From: Sporosarcina sp. NCCP-2222
Lineage (GTDB): Bacteria; Bacillota; Bacilli; Bacillales_A; Planococcaceae
NCBI RefSeq assembly: GCF_023168145.1
Contig: NZ_BQYK01000010.1
Location: 85,256-149,255, forward strand
Length of the DNA stretch: 64,000 nt
Direction: 5' to 3'
Every line of letters begins with the position of its first letter. Position 1 is the first letter of the stretch. The translations under genes were made by a program, and so were the position numbers. Of this stretch, positions 45,448 to 54,599 are shown one piece after another. Under the pieces are notes generated by a model that made no database searches, was not told where the DNA came from, and saw nothing but the letters and a program-made list of their open reading frames with translations.

Positions 45448-46158
45448 TCAAAAACCTTGGAAATCACCAAAAATCGGACTTAACAAGCTAGTGAGATACG
45501 TGATTCCATCGAAAAACAACAAAAATCCGAAAGCAATCATAACATAACCACCAATTTTCATCATCAAATTACTATGCCGTTTGATCCATCCAAGACGGGT
45601 AATGAAAAATGATAAAATGAAGAACGGGATAGCGAACCCTAATACATACATCATCATATATAACATACTGGAGCCTGGATTGGCTGCAGCCAGTCCAATG
45701 ATCGCTCCAATGATGGGCCCCATGCATGGCTGCCAGCCTGCTGAAAATGCAAGGCCGATCAAAGCCGTTCCCAAGAAGCCGGCCGGTCGGTTTTTGAATT
45801 GCAGACGTCGTTCTTTCATTAAGAAATCAGGCTTGAACAACCCGATGACCATTAGCCCAAACAGGACGATAAAGATGGCGCCCGCTTGCCGTAGTATATC
45901 CTTGTACTGCACAAAAAAGTTGCCAACGAGCGATGTGCTGAAACCAAGGAAGACAAAAACGACCGAAAATCCAAGCAGGAAAAAGATCGTGTGAAGCATT
46001 CCATTTCGGCTCATCCGCTTGGAATCGCCTTTCAATTCATCGATTGACATGCCTGTAATATACGATATAAATGCTGGATACAAAGGCAGCACACACGGTG
46101 AAATGAAACTTAAAAATCCGGCGCCGAACGCCAGAAACACATTCAAATCAGTATTCAT
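45448..46158 (-). CDS. ccdA: Cytochrome c biogenesis protein CcdA
   Basis: 236 aa, about six membrane segments. It moves reducing power from cytoplasmic thioredoxin to outside partners (for example ResA and, in sporulation, StoA). FGAGFLSFISPCVLPLYPAF has the first Cys, and GLAFSAGWQPCMGPIIGAII the second of the functional pair. The start is the ATG behind GGGGAGAGAAGG; 15 upstream codons in frame contain the ribosome site. First gene of ccdA-thioredoxin-ccdC. Confidence 0.95.
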   Translation of the reverse strand: MNTDLNVFLAFGAGFLSFISPCVLPLYPAFISYITGMSIDELKGDSKRMSRNGMLHTIFFLLGFSVVFVFLGFSTSLVGNFFVQYKDILRQAGAIFIVLFGLMVIGLFKPDFLMKERRLQFKNRPAGFLGTALIGLAFSAGWQPCMGPIIGAIIGLAAANPGSSMLYMMMYVLGFAIPFFILSFFITRLGWIKRHSNLMMKIGGYVMIAFGFLLFFDGITYLTSLLSPIFGDFQGF

Positions 46159-46335
46159 CCTTCTCTCCCCTTCATTATTCTCTCCCCATCGTACCAAATC
46201 CATAGCGGAAATACGTTGATTTTACCTGTGAACAGTTTATGACATTCGGATATGCCGTTTGCATGGTAGCGAGAAAATGACCTCTTGTTTGCATAACTAG
46301 TTTGTCCTTCCTTGTCGGACAACCAGATCTCACTC

Positions 46336-46440
46336 GCCTAATAAGAAGGCACCCGTGCCAAATTAGTGCTGCTGGGCGCCAAATTACAGGACCACCACGC
46401 CAAATCAGTGTGTCTGGGTGCCAAATTAATGCCAGTGCCC
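46336..46440 (+). repeat. Array of five 21-bp tandem repeats
   Basis: Units begin at 46336, 46357, 46378, 46399 and 46420; four of them start GCCAAATTA or GCCAAATCA, and the first is degenerate (GCCTAATAA). The remaining 12 bases of each unit vary. A sixth, worn unit may follow at 46441. Because 21 is a multiple of three, the minus-strand frame spells a heptapeptide repeat (ALIWHPD, TLIWRGG, PVIWRPA). There is no ribosome site for it, so I treat it as an intergenic repeat between the ABC exporter and ccdA. Confidence 0.8.
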
Positions 46441-46482
46441 GCAACATTTCCGCAACAGCATTCCACTTTGCTAACATCAAAA

Positions 46483-46525
46483 TGAAAAGGCGGCAAGCAA
46501 ACCCTTGTTGAGTTTGCTTGCCGCC
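46483..46525 (-). terminator. Terminator of the ABC exporter operon
   Basis: A 14-bp perfect stem, GGCGGCAAGCAAAC (46489-46502) with GTTTGCTTGCCGCC (46512-46525), 9-nt loop; TTTTC follows on the minus strand. Confidence 0.88.
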
Positions 46526-46554
46526 TGAAGTTTGCCTTTCAAGACACTTACCGT

Positions 46555-48342
46555 TTAAATCGCATCATCCAGCAATCCATTTTGCAATTGGTACATCATG
46601 TAATAGAGCCCTTTTTGCGCGAGGAGCTGCTGGTGATTACCCCGTTCGACAATTTCCCCCTGGTGCAGCACTAAGATTAGTTCCGCATCCTGGATTGTAC
46701 TTAATCGGTGGGCGATCGCAATGGTCGTCCGGCCTTTCCGCATTTTTTCCAAGCTTGCTTGAATCGCGACTTCGGTTTCCGTATCGATATTGGCGGTCGC
46801 TTCGTCCAGGACAAGTATTTTCGGATTTGTTGCGATTGTGCGCGCGAAGGCGACGAGCTGGCGTTGACCGCTGGAGAACGTAGAACCGCGCTCTGTCACT
46901 TTCTGCGAATATTTATCAGGCAGTTTTTCAATAAATTCATTCGCTTGGACAAATTCAGCCGCCGCACGTACTTCTTCTCCTGTCATTTCCTTGTTATGAA
47001 GACGGATGTTGCTTTCAATATCCCCATAGAACAGAAACGGGTCCTGCAGGACGAGACCGACCTTTCGGCGGAGCTCCTCTTTCGGATAGTCTTTCAGCGA
47101 TATGCCATCCACCAAGATTTCCCCTTGATTATACTCATAGAAACGCATAAGCAAGTTGATGATGGAGCTCTTGCCGCTTCCGGTATGGCCGACGAGGGCC
47201 ACCGTTTCCCCCGCATTTGCGGTGAATGAAATATTCTTCAACACATTATTTTTGCCATCGTAGGAAAACGTGACATCGCGAAATTCGATAGTCCCTTCTT
47301 GGACCGGTTGCTTCGCTTGATCTGTCTGGCTCGGTTCCATATCCGTATCATCCATCAGTTTGAACACACGGGAGGCAGAAACAAGTGCTTGCTGGAAAAT
47401 GGATAGTCGCTGCATCACTTGCTGAACTGGCTGGAACAACCGGCCGATTAACGTAGTGAACGCATAGATGATCCCTACATCAACGGCACTTTCCAAAGAC
47501 ATAAAACCGAAATAGCCAAGGACGAAGACAATCGCGATGGCGTACAGCAAATCGATGAATGGCCCAAGCAATACGCTGTCGAATTTAATATTTCGCATAC
47601 CTGCCCGGTAATGTCCTTCATTGATATCATCGAATTCCTTCGCCAAGCGTTCCTCTTGCCGGAACGCCTGGATCATGCCCATGCCAGACAGCGACTCCGC
47701 TATTTTGGCATTCAATTGGCTGAGCCGTTCACGGATATCCTGGTAGAAATCCGCACTGTACCGGCGATAGACAATGACAATAATCATAAATAACGGCAGC
47801 AGTCCCATTGACATGAATGCAAGCTTCACATCGAGTGCGAACAGGGCGAAGTAGACGCCAAATATGACAAAGATTGCTTGTAGGAATGTAACGATTACGC
47901 TGACAAACATCTCTTTGATTGATTCCGTATCATTTGTTACCCGTGATACGATACTGCCTGCAGGCGTTTTGTCAAAGTAACGCATGCCGAGTCCTTGCAC
48001 TTTTGTAAATACATCAATCCGCATTTGCTGGATAACCTTCAAGGCAATCGCCTGGAACCGTAGCGATTGGAAATACGAGACAACGACTATAAAGAGTTGA
48101 AGCCCGATATAAGTAAGTGCGAGCACCATAACTTCATTCTTCGGAAAATTTTCCGGCGTCAAATAATTATCGATAAATGATTGGATGAGCAACGGTCCTA
48201 CAATGCTTCCCGTTACCGTCAAGACGAGCAGGATCAGCGCTACCGTAATGCTTGCCTTATGAGGAATGGCGTATCTCAATAACCGCTTGAATACGATCCA
48301 TTGATCCTTTGCTGTCAGTTTTGGCTGTTTTTCAATGGACAT
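46555..48342 (-). CDS. ABC exporter half-transporter, catalytically competent subunit
   Basis: 595 aa: six-helix ABC transmembrane domain (about 20-320) then the ATPase. Walker A GHTGSGKSS, signature FSSGQRQLV (SSGQ rather than SGGQ), Walker B ILVLDEATANID with Glu, switch HRLS. The partner's site is degenerate, so this half supplies the hydrolysing Walker B. It is of the BmrCD/YfiBC/YknUV heterodimer kind, which exports drugs, lipids or peptides. Its ATG overlaps the upstream stop (TAATG). Confidence 0.9.
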   Translation of the reverse strand: MSIEKQPKLTAKDQWIVFKRLLRYAIPHKASITVALILLVLTVTGSIVGPLLIQSFIDNYLTPENFPKNEVMVLALTYIGLQLFIVVVSYFQSLRFQAIALKVIQQMRIDVFTKVQGLGMRYFDKTPAGSIVSRVTNDTESIKEMFVSVIVTFLQAIFVIFGVYFALFALDVKLAFMSMGLLPLFMIIVIVYRRYSADFYQDIRERLSQLNAKIAESLSGMGMIQAFRQEERLAKEFDDINEGHYRAGMRNIKFDSVLLGPFIDLLYAIAIVFVLGYFGFMSLESAVDVGIIYAFTTLIGRLFQPVQQVMQRLSIFQQALVSASRVFKLMDDTDMEPSQTDQAKQPVQEGTIEFRDVTFSYDGKNNVLKNISFTANAGETVALVGHTGSGKSSIINLLMRFYEYNQGEILVDGISLKDYPKEELRRKVGLVLQDPFLFYGDIESNIRLHNKEMTGEEVRAAAEFVQANEFIEKLPDKYSQKVTERGSTFSSGQRQLVAFARTIATNPKILVLDEATANIDTETEVAIQASLEKMRKGRTTIAIAHRLSTIQDAELILVLHQGEIVERGNHQQLLAQKGLYYMMYQLQNGLLDDAI

Positions 48343-50096
48343 TATTCCTCACCCCCTTGTTCAACGAGCACTTCGAGTTGCTGCAAGTCATACATTTCTT
48401 TATACTTGCCGCCTAATGCAATCAATTCATCATGGGTACCTGCCTCGATAATAGTTCCTTCTTCCAAGACGATAATTTTATGGGCATGTTGGATGGCACT
48501 CAGGCGGTGAGACGTGATGATTGTCGTTTCGCCGGTGCGCGTCTGCTTCAATGCTTCCAGAATGGCTTCCTCTGTCTTCGCATCCACCGCCGATAACGAA
48601 TCGTCCAAAATCAATAATTCCGGCTGCATGATCAGTGCGCGGGCAATGGAAATCCGCTGTTTCTGTCCGCCAGATAAGGAAACACCCCGTTCTCCGACGA
48701 CGGTTTCATAGCCTTCTGCAAACCCTAAAATGTCCTCGTGAATGTAGGCGAGCCGTGCAGCTTCGTAAACCTTCTCACGGTCAACCTTGGGATTCGTGAA
48801 CGCAATGTTTTCTGCCACAGTCGTCGAAAAGAGGAAGTGGTCTTGCGGCACGTATCCAATGGAACTCCGTAAACTTTGCTGTTTGTATTGATTGATCGGA
48901 TGTCCACCGTACACAATGCTTCCTTTGTATCCTTCAAACTCCCGTAACAGAAGCTTCAAGATGGCCGTCTTCCCTGATCCGGTCTTGCCGACAATCCCGA
49001 GTGTTTCTCCCCGTCTCAATGTAAAGTGCACATCACGCAAGGCAGGTGCTTCATCTTCTGGAAACGTGAATTCATCGATATCAAAATGCAAATCACCCTC
49101 AGGCCGATCAGCAATTGCACCTGCCACGTCTTGAATTTCAGGCGTGATGGAAAGAAGCTCTGAAATCCTGCTGTACGAGGCGTTCCCGCGTTCCACGATA
49201 TTGAACAGGAAGCCAAACGCAAGCATTGGCCATATCAGTAGCCCAAGATATGTACTGAATGCTACCATATCCCCGATTGACATATCTCCCGCAATTATAA
49301 ATTTCGTTCCAAAAAAGAATGAAAGTATATAGGAAATTGCGAAAATTCCAGTGATCGTCGGATCAAATAATGCATCAATCTTGGCCACTCTCATGTTTTT
49401 TTCGACTACATCCGTTGAGAGTTCGGTAAAATCCTGGATGTCTTCTTTTTGTTGACCAAATGTCTTAATCACCTTGATCCCCGAAATGCTTTCCTGCGTT
49501 TTATCATTCAAGCTTGAAAAAGCTTCCTGGGCAAAACGAAATTTCTTTCGGAGCAGCCGCCCATAATAACTTGTCAGGAAAATCATGAATGGAAATGGAA
49601 TTAAAGCGATCACCGTCAATTTCCAGTTGATCGTCAAGGCCATTGTCAAAATGACAAAACCGCCAGTCGAAATAGAGTCGACGAGTGTTAAAATTCCCAT
49701 TCCTGCTGTCTGTTGCACAGCATTGATGTCATTTGTCGCATGTGCCATCAAATCCCCGACACGGCGTTTTTGATAAAACGACGGTGACATCCTCGTAAAA
49801 TGGTTAAATAATTTTTCCCGCATCGTCCTAGATAACAGGACGGCGGATCCGAAAATCATGACACGCCAATAATAGCGTGCTATGTACATGAGCACGCCGG
49901 CCGCTGCCAAGATGATCAGCCATTTGATCAGTTCGGAAGAGCTCAACGTCCCTTTTGTAATATCATCGACTATGAACCCGATAATTTTCGGCGGCAGCAA
50001 CTGCAGCAAGGAAACAAATACAAGCGCAGCAATGCCGAGACCGTATTGCTTCTTACGCTGCTTAAAAAACCAGCTTAGCTGAACTAAAACTTTCAC
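48342..50096 (-). CDS. ABC exporter half-transporter, degenerate-site subunit
   Basis: 584 aa: transmembrane domain and ATPase with Walker A GKTGSGKTA, signature LSGGQKQRIS and Walker B LLILDDSLSAVD, where the catalytic Glu is Asp. Such an asymmetric pair, one canonical and one degenerate ATP site, is the rule in heterodimeric exporters such as BmrCD. The start is GTG after AGGGGGAGTCAT. Likely role: multidrug or lipid export. Confidence 0.9.
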   Translation of the reverse strand: MKVLVQLSWFFKQRKKQYGLGIAALVFVSLLQLLPPKIIGFIVDDITKGTLSSSELIKWLIILAAAGVLMYIARYYWRVMIFGSAVLLSRTMREKLFNHFTRMSPSFYQKRRVGDLMAHATNDINAVQQTAGMGILTLVDSISTGGFVILTMALTINWKLTVIALIPFPFMIFLTSYYGRLLRKKFRFAQEAFSSLNDKTQESISGIKVIKTFGQQKEDIQDFTELSTDVVEKNMRVAKIDALFDPTITGIFAISYILSFFFGTKFIIAGDMSIGDMVAFSTYLGLLIWPMLAFGFLFNIVERGNASYSRISELLSITPEIQDVAGAIADRPEGDLHFDIDEFTFPEDEAPALRDVHFTLRRGETLGIVGKTGSGKTAILKLLLREFEGYKGSIVYGGHPINQYKQQSLRSSIGYVPQDHFLFSTTVAENIAFTNPKVDREKVYEAARLAYIHEDILGFAEGYETVVGERGVSLSGGQKQRISIARALIMQPELLILDDSLSAVDAKTEEAILEALKQTRTGETTIITSHRLSAIQHAHKIIVLEEGTIIEAGTHDELIALGGKYKEMYDLQQLEVLVEQGGEE

Positions 50097-50187
50097 ATGA
50101 CTCCCCCTACCCTTTTCTCTCTCTTTCTATGTTGTCCTCAAATAGTCTACCAAAAGTCTGAACAATAGAAAAGGTACGAAACTTAAA

Positions 50188-50520
50188 TTATTCGATTTCT
50201 GAAATACTTTTTATATCGACAAACGGCACGCAATGTGCATTCCCTCGTTCCATGCCAATTTGAAGCACCCCTTGGAGGCTGTCCGTCTTCTGGATGAACC
50301 CTTGCACCTTTTTAACATCTTCCGCCTGCCAAAACTCAATAGAGACTGGCGTCCCCCCTTCCATTGCGTTGCTGATCTTATAATTCCATTCTTCCAGCTG
50401 CTGCTCATCCGGCATGCCCCTTGGCAGCCTTCCATCTTCCGCCTGCCAATTCCGCAATTGCTGAATATGCTCCGGAAGCATCATTGCTGTCCATTTAATA
50501 TTTCCTCGATCCCGAATCAT
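50188..50520 (-). CDS. YolD-like protein
   Basis: 110 aa, MIRDRGNIKWTAMMLPEHIQ and the C-terminal VPFVDIKSISEI of the YolD family. YolD proteins usually precede a Y-family polymerase (UvrX/YqjW type) in a damage-inducible operon; here the polymerase is 1.7 kb away behind a plus-strand gene. Start ATG 9 nt after AAGGAG; the longest frame starts 11 codons earlier without a site. No LexA box was seen before it. Confidence 0.82.
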   Translation of the reverse strand: MIRDRGNIKWTAMMLPEHIQQLRNWQAEDGRLPRGMPDEQQLEEWNYKISNAMEGGTPVSIEFWQAEDVKKVQGFIQKTDSLQGVLQIGMERGNAHCVPFVDIKSISEIE

Positions 50521-50592
50521 TGTTGTTAGCTCCTTCCTGCAATTGACAGTCATATGATAAGATAATGAATAGTAGAAAGAGAGGTGCCCGTC

Positions 50593-50763
50593 ATGCCGCT
50601 GGATGTGACAACCTTCATCCTGACCATATTTTTTGCTTTTGTCCTCTTTTCTTTTGTCTTAGTCTGGGCCGTGCGGAGCGCCATTCATTCCTCCGGCTTA
50701 ATGGAGAAAATTGAAAAGCTGGAAGAGGATCTGGCCAACCTGAAAAAATCGCTACGGGACTAA
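50593..50763 (+). CDS. Small membrane/coiled-coil protein
   Basis: 56 aa: MPLDVTTFILTIFFAFVLFS, a single membrane helix, then IEKLEEDLANLKKSL, a short coiled coil. Start ATG 8 nt after GAGAGGTG. Divergent from YolD. No family recognised, but the helix-plus-coil makes it plausible. Confidence 0.55.
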   Translation: MPLDVTTFILTIFFAFVLFSFVLVWAVRSAIHSSGLMEKIEKLEEDLANLKKSLRD

Positions 50764-50939
50764 CCGATGTCTTTCATTCCTGCAGCCTCTTTCCGGCTGT
50801 CCGTTGCTACGCATTTGAAAGTACTTTTATCATTCATTGACAAGCGCTTTGCCCCTATTAACAAAGGAGGTATGAAAAGCAGTGTAAACCTTCTCTTTTC
50901 ATCAAAGAACGAATTTGATTGAAAAGGGGCTGCAAATGA

Positions 50940-52133
50940 ATGAAACATCGATCTTTCCGTTTTTTATGGATGGGCCAGGCGATTGCCGATTGCGGTGACA
51001 TATTCTACATTGTGGGGCTGATTGCCATTTTATATGGACAGTCCAATTCGCCGTTCGTACTCGCTCTCGTTCCATTCGTCAATATGATGGGACGCTTTGG
51101 AAGCGGCTTCCTTTCTCCGCTTCTGATCAACCGCTTTTCGCTAAAAAGATTGCTCGTCACGTCCCAAGCATTGAAAACAATTGTACTCTGGTTGCTGGCG
51201 TCCTACGCATCCGGAGCGACAAGTGTGACTGCCTTATTAAGCTTCGTGTTTGCCATCGCGTTTCTTGACGGCTGGGCAGCTCCCGCAAGCCATGCCATGT
51301 TACCGCGGCTTGTGCCAAAGGAGGAATTGGTGAAGGCCAACAGTTTCTTCTCTATCGTGTCCGAAACCGTCAATTTAGGCGCCTGGGCTGTAGGTGGAGG
51401 CATTGTCGCGTTGACTACGGGCCCGTTCGCCATTTTGTTGACAGGTACGCTGTATCTATTCGCCATCGCCCTGCTTGCCGGAATTTCTGATCCTGTCAAA
51501 TTTACTCTGCCTAAACGGGAAACAAAGGCCGTGAGTGAATTGACGGCAGGCTGGCGCCTTATATGGAAGCATCCTTTATATCGGACGCTGCATATTCTGA
51601 TTGCACTGGAAGCACTGGCTAACGTCGTATGGATCGCCTCCATCCTCTATGTGTTTGTGACAGAAGTGCTCGCCAAAAACGAGGCTTGGTGGGGATATAT
51701 CAACACAGCCTTCTTCATCGGCATGCTGACAGGGGGCATCCTGTGCGCACGTTTTGCTTCACTTATCGAGAGTTCCTTGCAACAGGCCATTTTGGTGTCC
51801 TCATTTGGCATCAGCCTGCTGACTGCTCTTTTCGGAATGACAGCCTGGCCATGGTTCGCCCTCGTTCTCGTAGGATGCACAGGCGTATTTCAGCAGTGGA
51901 AAGGCATTTCAATCGATACGTGTTTGCAAAAAGCGGCTACGGCTGAAGAATTGCCTGCCATCTATGCGGTGCAGCAAACCATCGTATCCATTTTGTTCGC
52001 GGCGGGTTCTTTGGCTTTTGGAGCAATTGCCGAATGGGCGGGTGCGCGTTTTGTGTATATGCTGGCCGCCGCTTTACTTGCCCTTTCGGCTCTTTGCGCA
52101 TGGAGATATCGCCGCCACTTGCAAACAAATTGA
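50940..52133 (+). CDS. MFS transporter
   Basis: 397 aa, about 12 membrane segments. Starts MKHRSFRFLWMGQAIADCGD, the entry typical of MFS_3 exporters; the N-terminal half ends with the loop KFTLPKRETKAVSELTAGWR. The start ATG is 10-11 nt after AAGGGG. A second AAAGGAGG sits at 50863-50870 without a usable frame. Terminator downstream. Substrate unknown, probably efflux. Confidence 0.82.
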   Translation: MKHRSFRFLWMGQAIADCGDIFYIVGLIAILYGQSNSPFVLALVPFVNMMGRFGSGFLSPLLINRFSLKRLLVTSQALKTIVLWLLASYASGATSVTALLSFVFAIAFLDGWAAPASHAMLPRLVPKEELVKANSFFSIVSETVNLGAWAVGGGIVALTTGPFAILLTGTLYLFAIALLAGISDPVKFTLPKRETKAVSELTAGWRLIWKHPLYRTLHILIALEALANVVWIASILYVFVTEVLAKNEAWWGYINTAFFIGMLTGGILCARFASLIESSLQQAILVSSFGISLLTALFGMTAWPWFALVLVGCTGVFQQWKGISIDTCLQKAATAEELPAIYAVQQTIVSILFAAGSLAFGAIAEWAGARFVYMLAAALLALSALCAWRYRRHLQTN

Positions 52134-52141
52134 CACTTCGG

Positions 52142-52171
52142 CCGTCCGGCAGCTTTCCGGACGGTCTTTCT
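52142..52171 (+). terminator. Terminator of the MFS gene
   Basis: CCGTCCGG (52142-52149) pairs perfectly with CCGGACGG (52157-52164); TCTTTCT follows. Confidence 0.75.
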
Positions 52172-53426
52172 ATTTATAATGCCCGCCGATGAGTTTGGCC
52201 CGATGGACCGCTGTTCCAGCCTCTGTATAGGACACCGCCCGCAATACCGCAGTAGATCCGTATTTATTGCGCAGCGTATCCATTGTGGCACCGAGCTTGC
52301 GATCACGCCATTTCCGTTCATCGAAGAAGCTGAGCTGCATGGAGTGCTCTTCCTCCAAATTCGTCAAGCTGATGCCCAGCCGCCGAACCGCACGTCCGTC
52401 ATGGAAACGGTCGAACAGCTGCGTGCATATCCGATAGATGCCCATCGTGTCATTGATCGATTCATTGACCGAAGCGGAACGGCTGAATCCGCCACCGAGC
52501 GAACGCTTGGAATAGGCGACAGACAGGTGAACGGTACGCCCCGCTTTCCCTGCCTCCCGGGCCCGCTTGGCGACATCCTCGCACATTTCGAGCAGGACCG
52601 CCAGCACATCTTCACGCTTTTCATAGTCCCTAAACAGCATCTGGCCTTTCCCATAGCTGATTTGTCCTTCGACAAGCGGAGCTGTGTCGACGCTTGAAAA
52701 ATCGAGTCCGTGGGCATGATGATATAATTGATTGCCCATGATGCCGAATTTTTTTTCCAGCTCCTCCAAAGGGGCATGGGCCAGATCGCCGACAGAGAAG
52801 ATGCCCATATGGTTTAACGTCTTTTCCAGCCGGCTGCCGATGCCCCACATTTTGCTGAGCGGGGCGATCGGCCAAAGCTTTTCAGGTACGTCCTCATATG
52901 TCCAGCGGGCAATGCCCGTCTTTTTCGCTTCCAAATCCAAGGCGAGCTTTGACAGCAGCATATTCGGCCCGATGCCACAGGCGGAAGGCAGCTGGAATTG
53001 CTCGGCCAGCTCGTCTTGAATGCGCTGCACCGTATCCTCCAGCGGTCCCCATAGGCGCTCCGTACCTGTCAAATCGACAAAACTTTCGTCAACGCTATAT
53101 ACATGAATGGCTTCTTTTGGAACAAAGCGGTTCAAATGACGCGTAATGGCCATAGATACATCCAAGTAAAACCCCATTTTTGGCTCAATCAATCGAATGC
53201 TCGGATCATCCGGAATTTCAAATAACCGCATGCCGGTCTTAATGCCAAACTCTTTTTTTAAGGGCGGAGATGCTGCAAGGATGACACCGCCTTTGCGTTC
53301 CATGTTTCCTATCACCGCAATTGGCGTCTCCATGACATCCAGACCTTCGATGGCCGCCGCGCAGCTGGCATAAAAACTTCTCATATCCAGGCAGACGATC
53401 TGCCGGTTCGGTAAATTTTCATACAT
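52170..53426 (-). CDS. yqjW: Y-family DNA polymerase (UvrX/YqjW type)
   Basis: 418 aa translesion polymerase (Pol V-like PolY2). Palm carboxylates in VCLDMRSFYASC and YSVDESFVDLTG; helix-hairpin-helix WGIGSRLEKTLNHMGI; little-finger domain after it; C-terminal clamp-binding MQLSFFDE. Error-prone bypass in the SOS response. Two LexA-type boxes in front. Start ATG after AGGAGGGATGCGTA. The family is close to YqjW and UvrX; the symbol is by resemblance. Confidence 0.88.
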   Translation of the reverse strand: MYENLPNRQIVCLDMRSFYASCAAAIEGLDVMETPIAVIGNMERKGGVILAASPPLKKEFGIKTGMRLFEIPDDPSIRLIEPKMGFYLDVSMAITRHLNRFVPKEAIHVYSVDESFVDLTGTERLWGPLEDTVQRIQDELAEQFQLPSACGIGPNMLLSKLALDLEAKKTGIARWTYEDVPEKLWPIAPLSKMWGIGSRLEKTLNHMGIFSVGDLAHAPLEELEKKFGIMGNQLYHHAHGLDFSSVDTAPLVEGQISYGKGQMLFRDYEKREDVLAVLLEMCEDVAKRAREAGKAGRTVHLSVAYSKRSLGGGFSRSASVNESINDTMGIYRICTQLFDRFHDGRAVRRLGISLTNLEEEHSMQLSFFDERKWRDRKLGATMDTLRNKYGSTAVLRAVSYTEAGTAVHRAKLIGGHYK

Positions 53427-53441
53427 TACGCATCCCTCCTA

Positions 53442-53484
53442 CGAACAATCGTTCTCTTCATAATATACCCCGAACACTTGTCCG
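53442..53484 (-). promoter_or_regulatory. Two LexA boxes across the polymerase promoter
   Basis: CGAACAATCGTTCT (53442-53455) and CGAACACTTGTCCG (53471-53484) each resemble the Bacillus LexA/DinR operator CGAAC-N4-GTTCG, with one mismatch in the second half. On the minus strand TTGAAT and TATATT (18 nt apart) flank and overlap them, so binding would block RNA polymerase. Confidence 0.7.
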
Positions 53485-53553
53485 TATTCAAGGTTTTTTA
53501 TTTCCAGCTCTGTAAAACATGGGATATGTAAGGAAAAAATCATATTTTCCCAT

Positions 53554-53589
53554 AAAAAAAACGCCTTCCCTCAAGAGAGGAAAGACGTT
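53554..53589 (-). terminator. Terminator of the lipoprotein gene
   Basis: AACGCCTTCCCTC (53560-53572) pairs with GAGGAAAGACGTT (53577-53589) with mismatches; T7 follows on the minus strand. Confidence 0.7.
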
Positions 53590-53593
53590 GCGG

Positions 53594-54376
53594 TTATTGA
53601 AGCTGGTCAGGTACTTTGAAAGGATCGATATCATTAAAATAGCTATATGTAGCGTTCAATTTCTGCCTCGCTCGATAGGAAGTGCCGTCACGGAATGACC
53701 GCATATCCGCTGACATTTTAAAGCTCGTCACATAAGAAGTGCTCTTGTTAAATGTGATAACTAAATCCATCTTATAAATGATCAGGAAGCCGTCTTGCTC
53801 GGGTCCGAGATCCGGCACAAGCTGTTTAAATTTCTCGAATTGCTTCCGATTCAAACTTAATGTCAATGCATACCCGTATTCGATTGGTTCCAGGACGAAA
53901 TCATCCTTGAATTCATCAAACAGCGAAAGATCGAGCGTCGGGTTGGAACGCGACACGAGTGTGCCGAACAATTTTTCGAGCGTTTCCGAAGACGTTTCTT
54001 CCCACTCTTTGTTGTTTTCATCAGAGACAAAGTTCTGGTCGCCCAATCGATAGAGATTCATTTTGTATGATTTGATGCCTCGGGGCTGTACGAGTGTCTC
54101 TTGATGCATTTTCATAGGATTTAAGAAAGCATCGGTTTGAATATCGAATTTGGCGCCGCTTTTTTCAGGATTCTCAAAATCCCCATCATGAACTGTCACT
54201 TTATAATCATCGTAGACAATATGTGAATGGACCGCATCCAAAGATGACGCCATTTCCTTCTTGGACTTGTCCAATAGACGTTCAGCCGTCATTTTTTCTG
54301 ATGCCCCGCTGGAATTGCAAGCGGCGAGGAGCAAAACGAGCGTGCCGATCGTCAAGGATTTAACTAATTTTTTCAC
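53594..54376 (-). CDS. Lipoprotein, DUF6612-like
   Basis: 260 aa. The start is a GTG behind GAGGGAG; 20 codons upstream in frame have no site. Signal peptide with lipobox LLLAAC, then a beta-rich domain resembling LolA/LppX-like carriers (AERLLDKSKKEMASSLDAV, FKMSADMRSF). Likely a surface lipoprotein; a role in lipid or wall handling is a guess. Confidence 0.72.
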   Translation of the reverse strand: MKKLVKSLTIGTLVLLLAACNSSGASEKMTAERLLDKSKKEMASSLDAVHSHIVYDDYKVTVHDGDFENPEKSGAKFDIQTDAFLNPMKMHQETLVQPRGIKSYKMNLYRLGDQNFVSDENNKEWEETSSETLEKLFGTLVSRSNPTLDLSLFDEFKDDFVLEPIEYGYALTLSLNRKQFEKFKQLVPDLGPEQDGFLIIYKMDLVITFNKSTSYVTSFKMSADMRSFRDGTSYRARQKLNATYSYFNDIDPFKVPDQLQ

Positions 54377-54575
54377 GAAAAACTCCCTCTCTACAAAACC
54401 TATGTTCATTCTACTGGAAAATGGCTGCTTCATCAATCCATTAGACGGAAATTCAGTGGAGGAGGTTGCATAGGCATGTGCGAGAGTGCCGCTATGAGAG
54501 CAGAATTCTATAAGTCATGTCCGGAGAAGCTCAAAACGTGCAGGATACATCGCCGTTGTACGGCCCTCAGGAGAA

Positions 54576-54599
54576 AGGGATAGGAAACAGCCTATCCCT
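54576..54599 (-). terminator. Terminator overlapping the end of the racemase gene
   Basis: AGGGATAGG (54576-54584) pairs perfectly with CCTATCCCT (54591-54599), loop AAACAG. The right arm includes the last codons of the 54592 gene. On the minus strand the tail is TTTCTCC. Confidence 0.65.

Noticed and set aside
46336..46440. CRISPR array
   Set aside because: 21-bp period with no spacers of fixed length and no cas genes.
46175..46480. 101-aa frame over the 21-bp repeats
   Set aside because: Has no ribosome site and only reflects the repeat period; treated as a repeat array.
50872..50922. 16-codon frame after AAAGGAGG upstream of the MFS gene
   Set aside because: The ATG is only 1 nt from the ribosome site, too close to work; no leader-peptide features.
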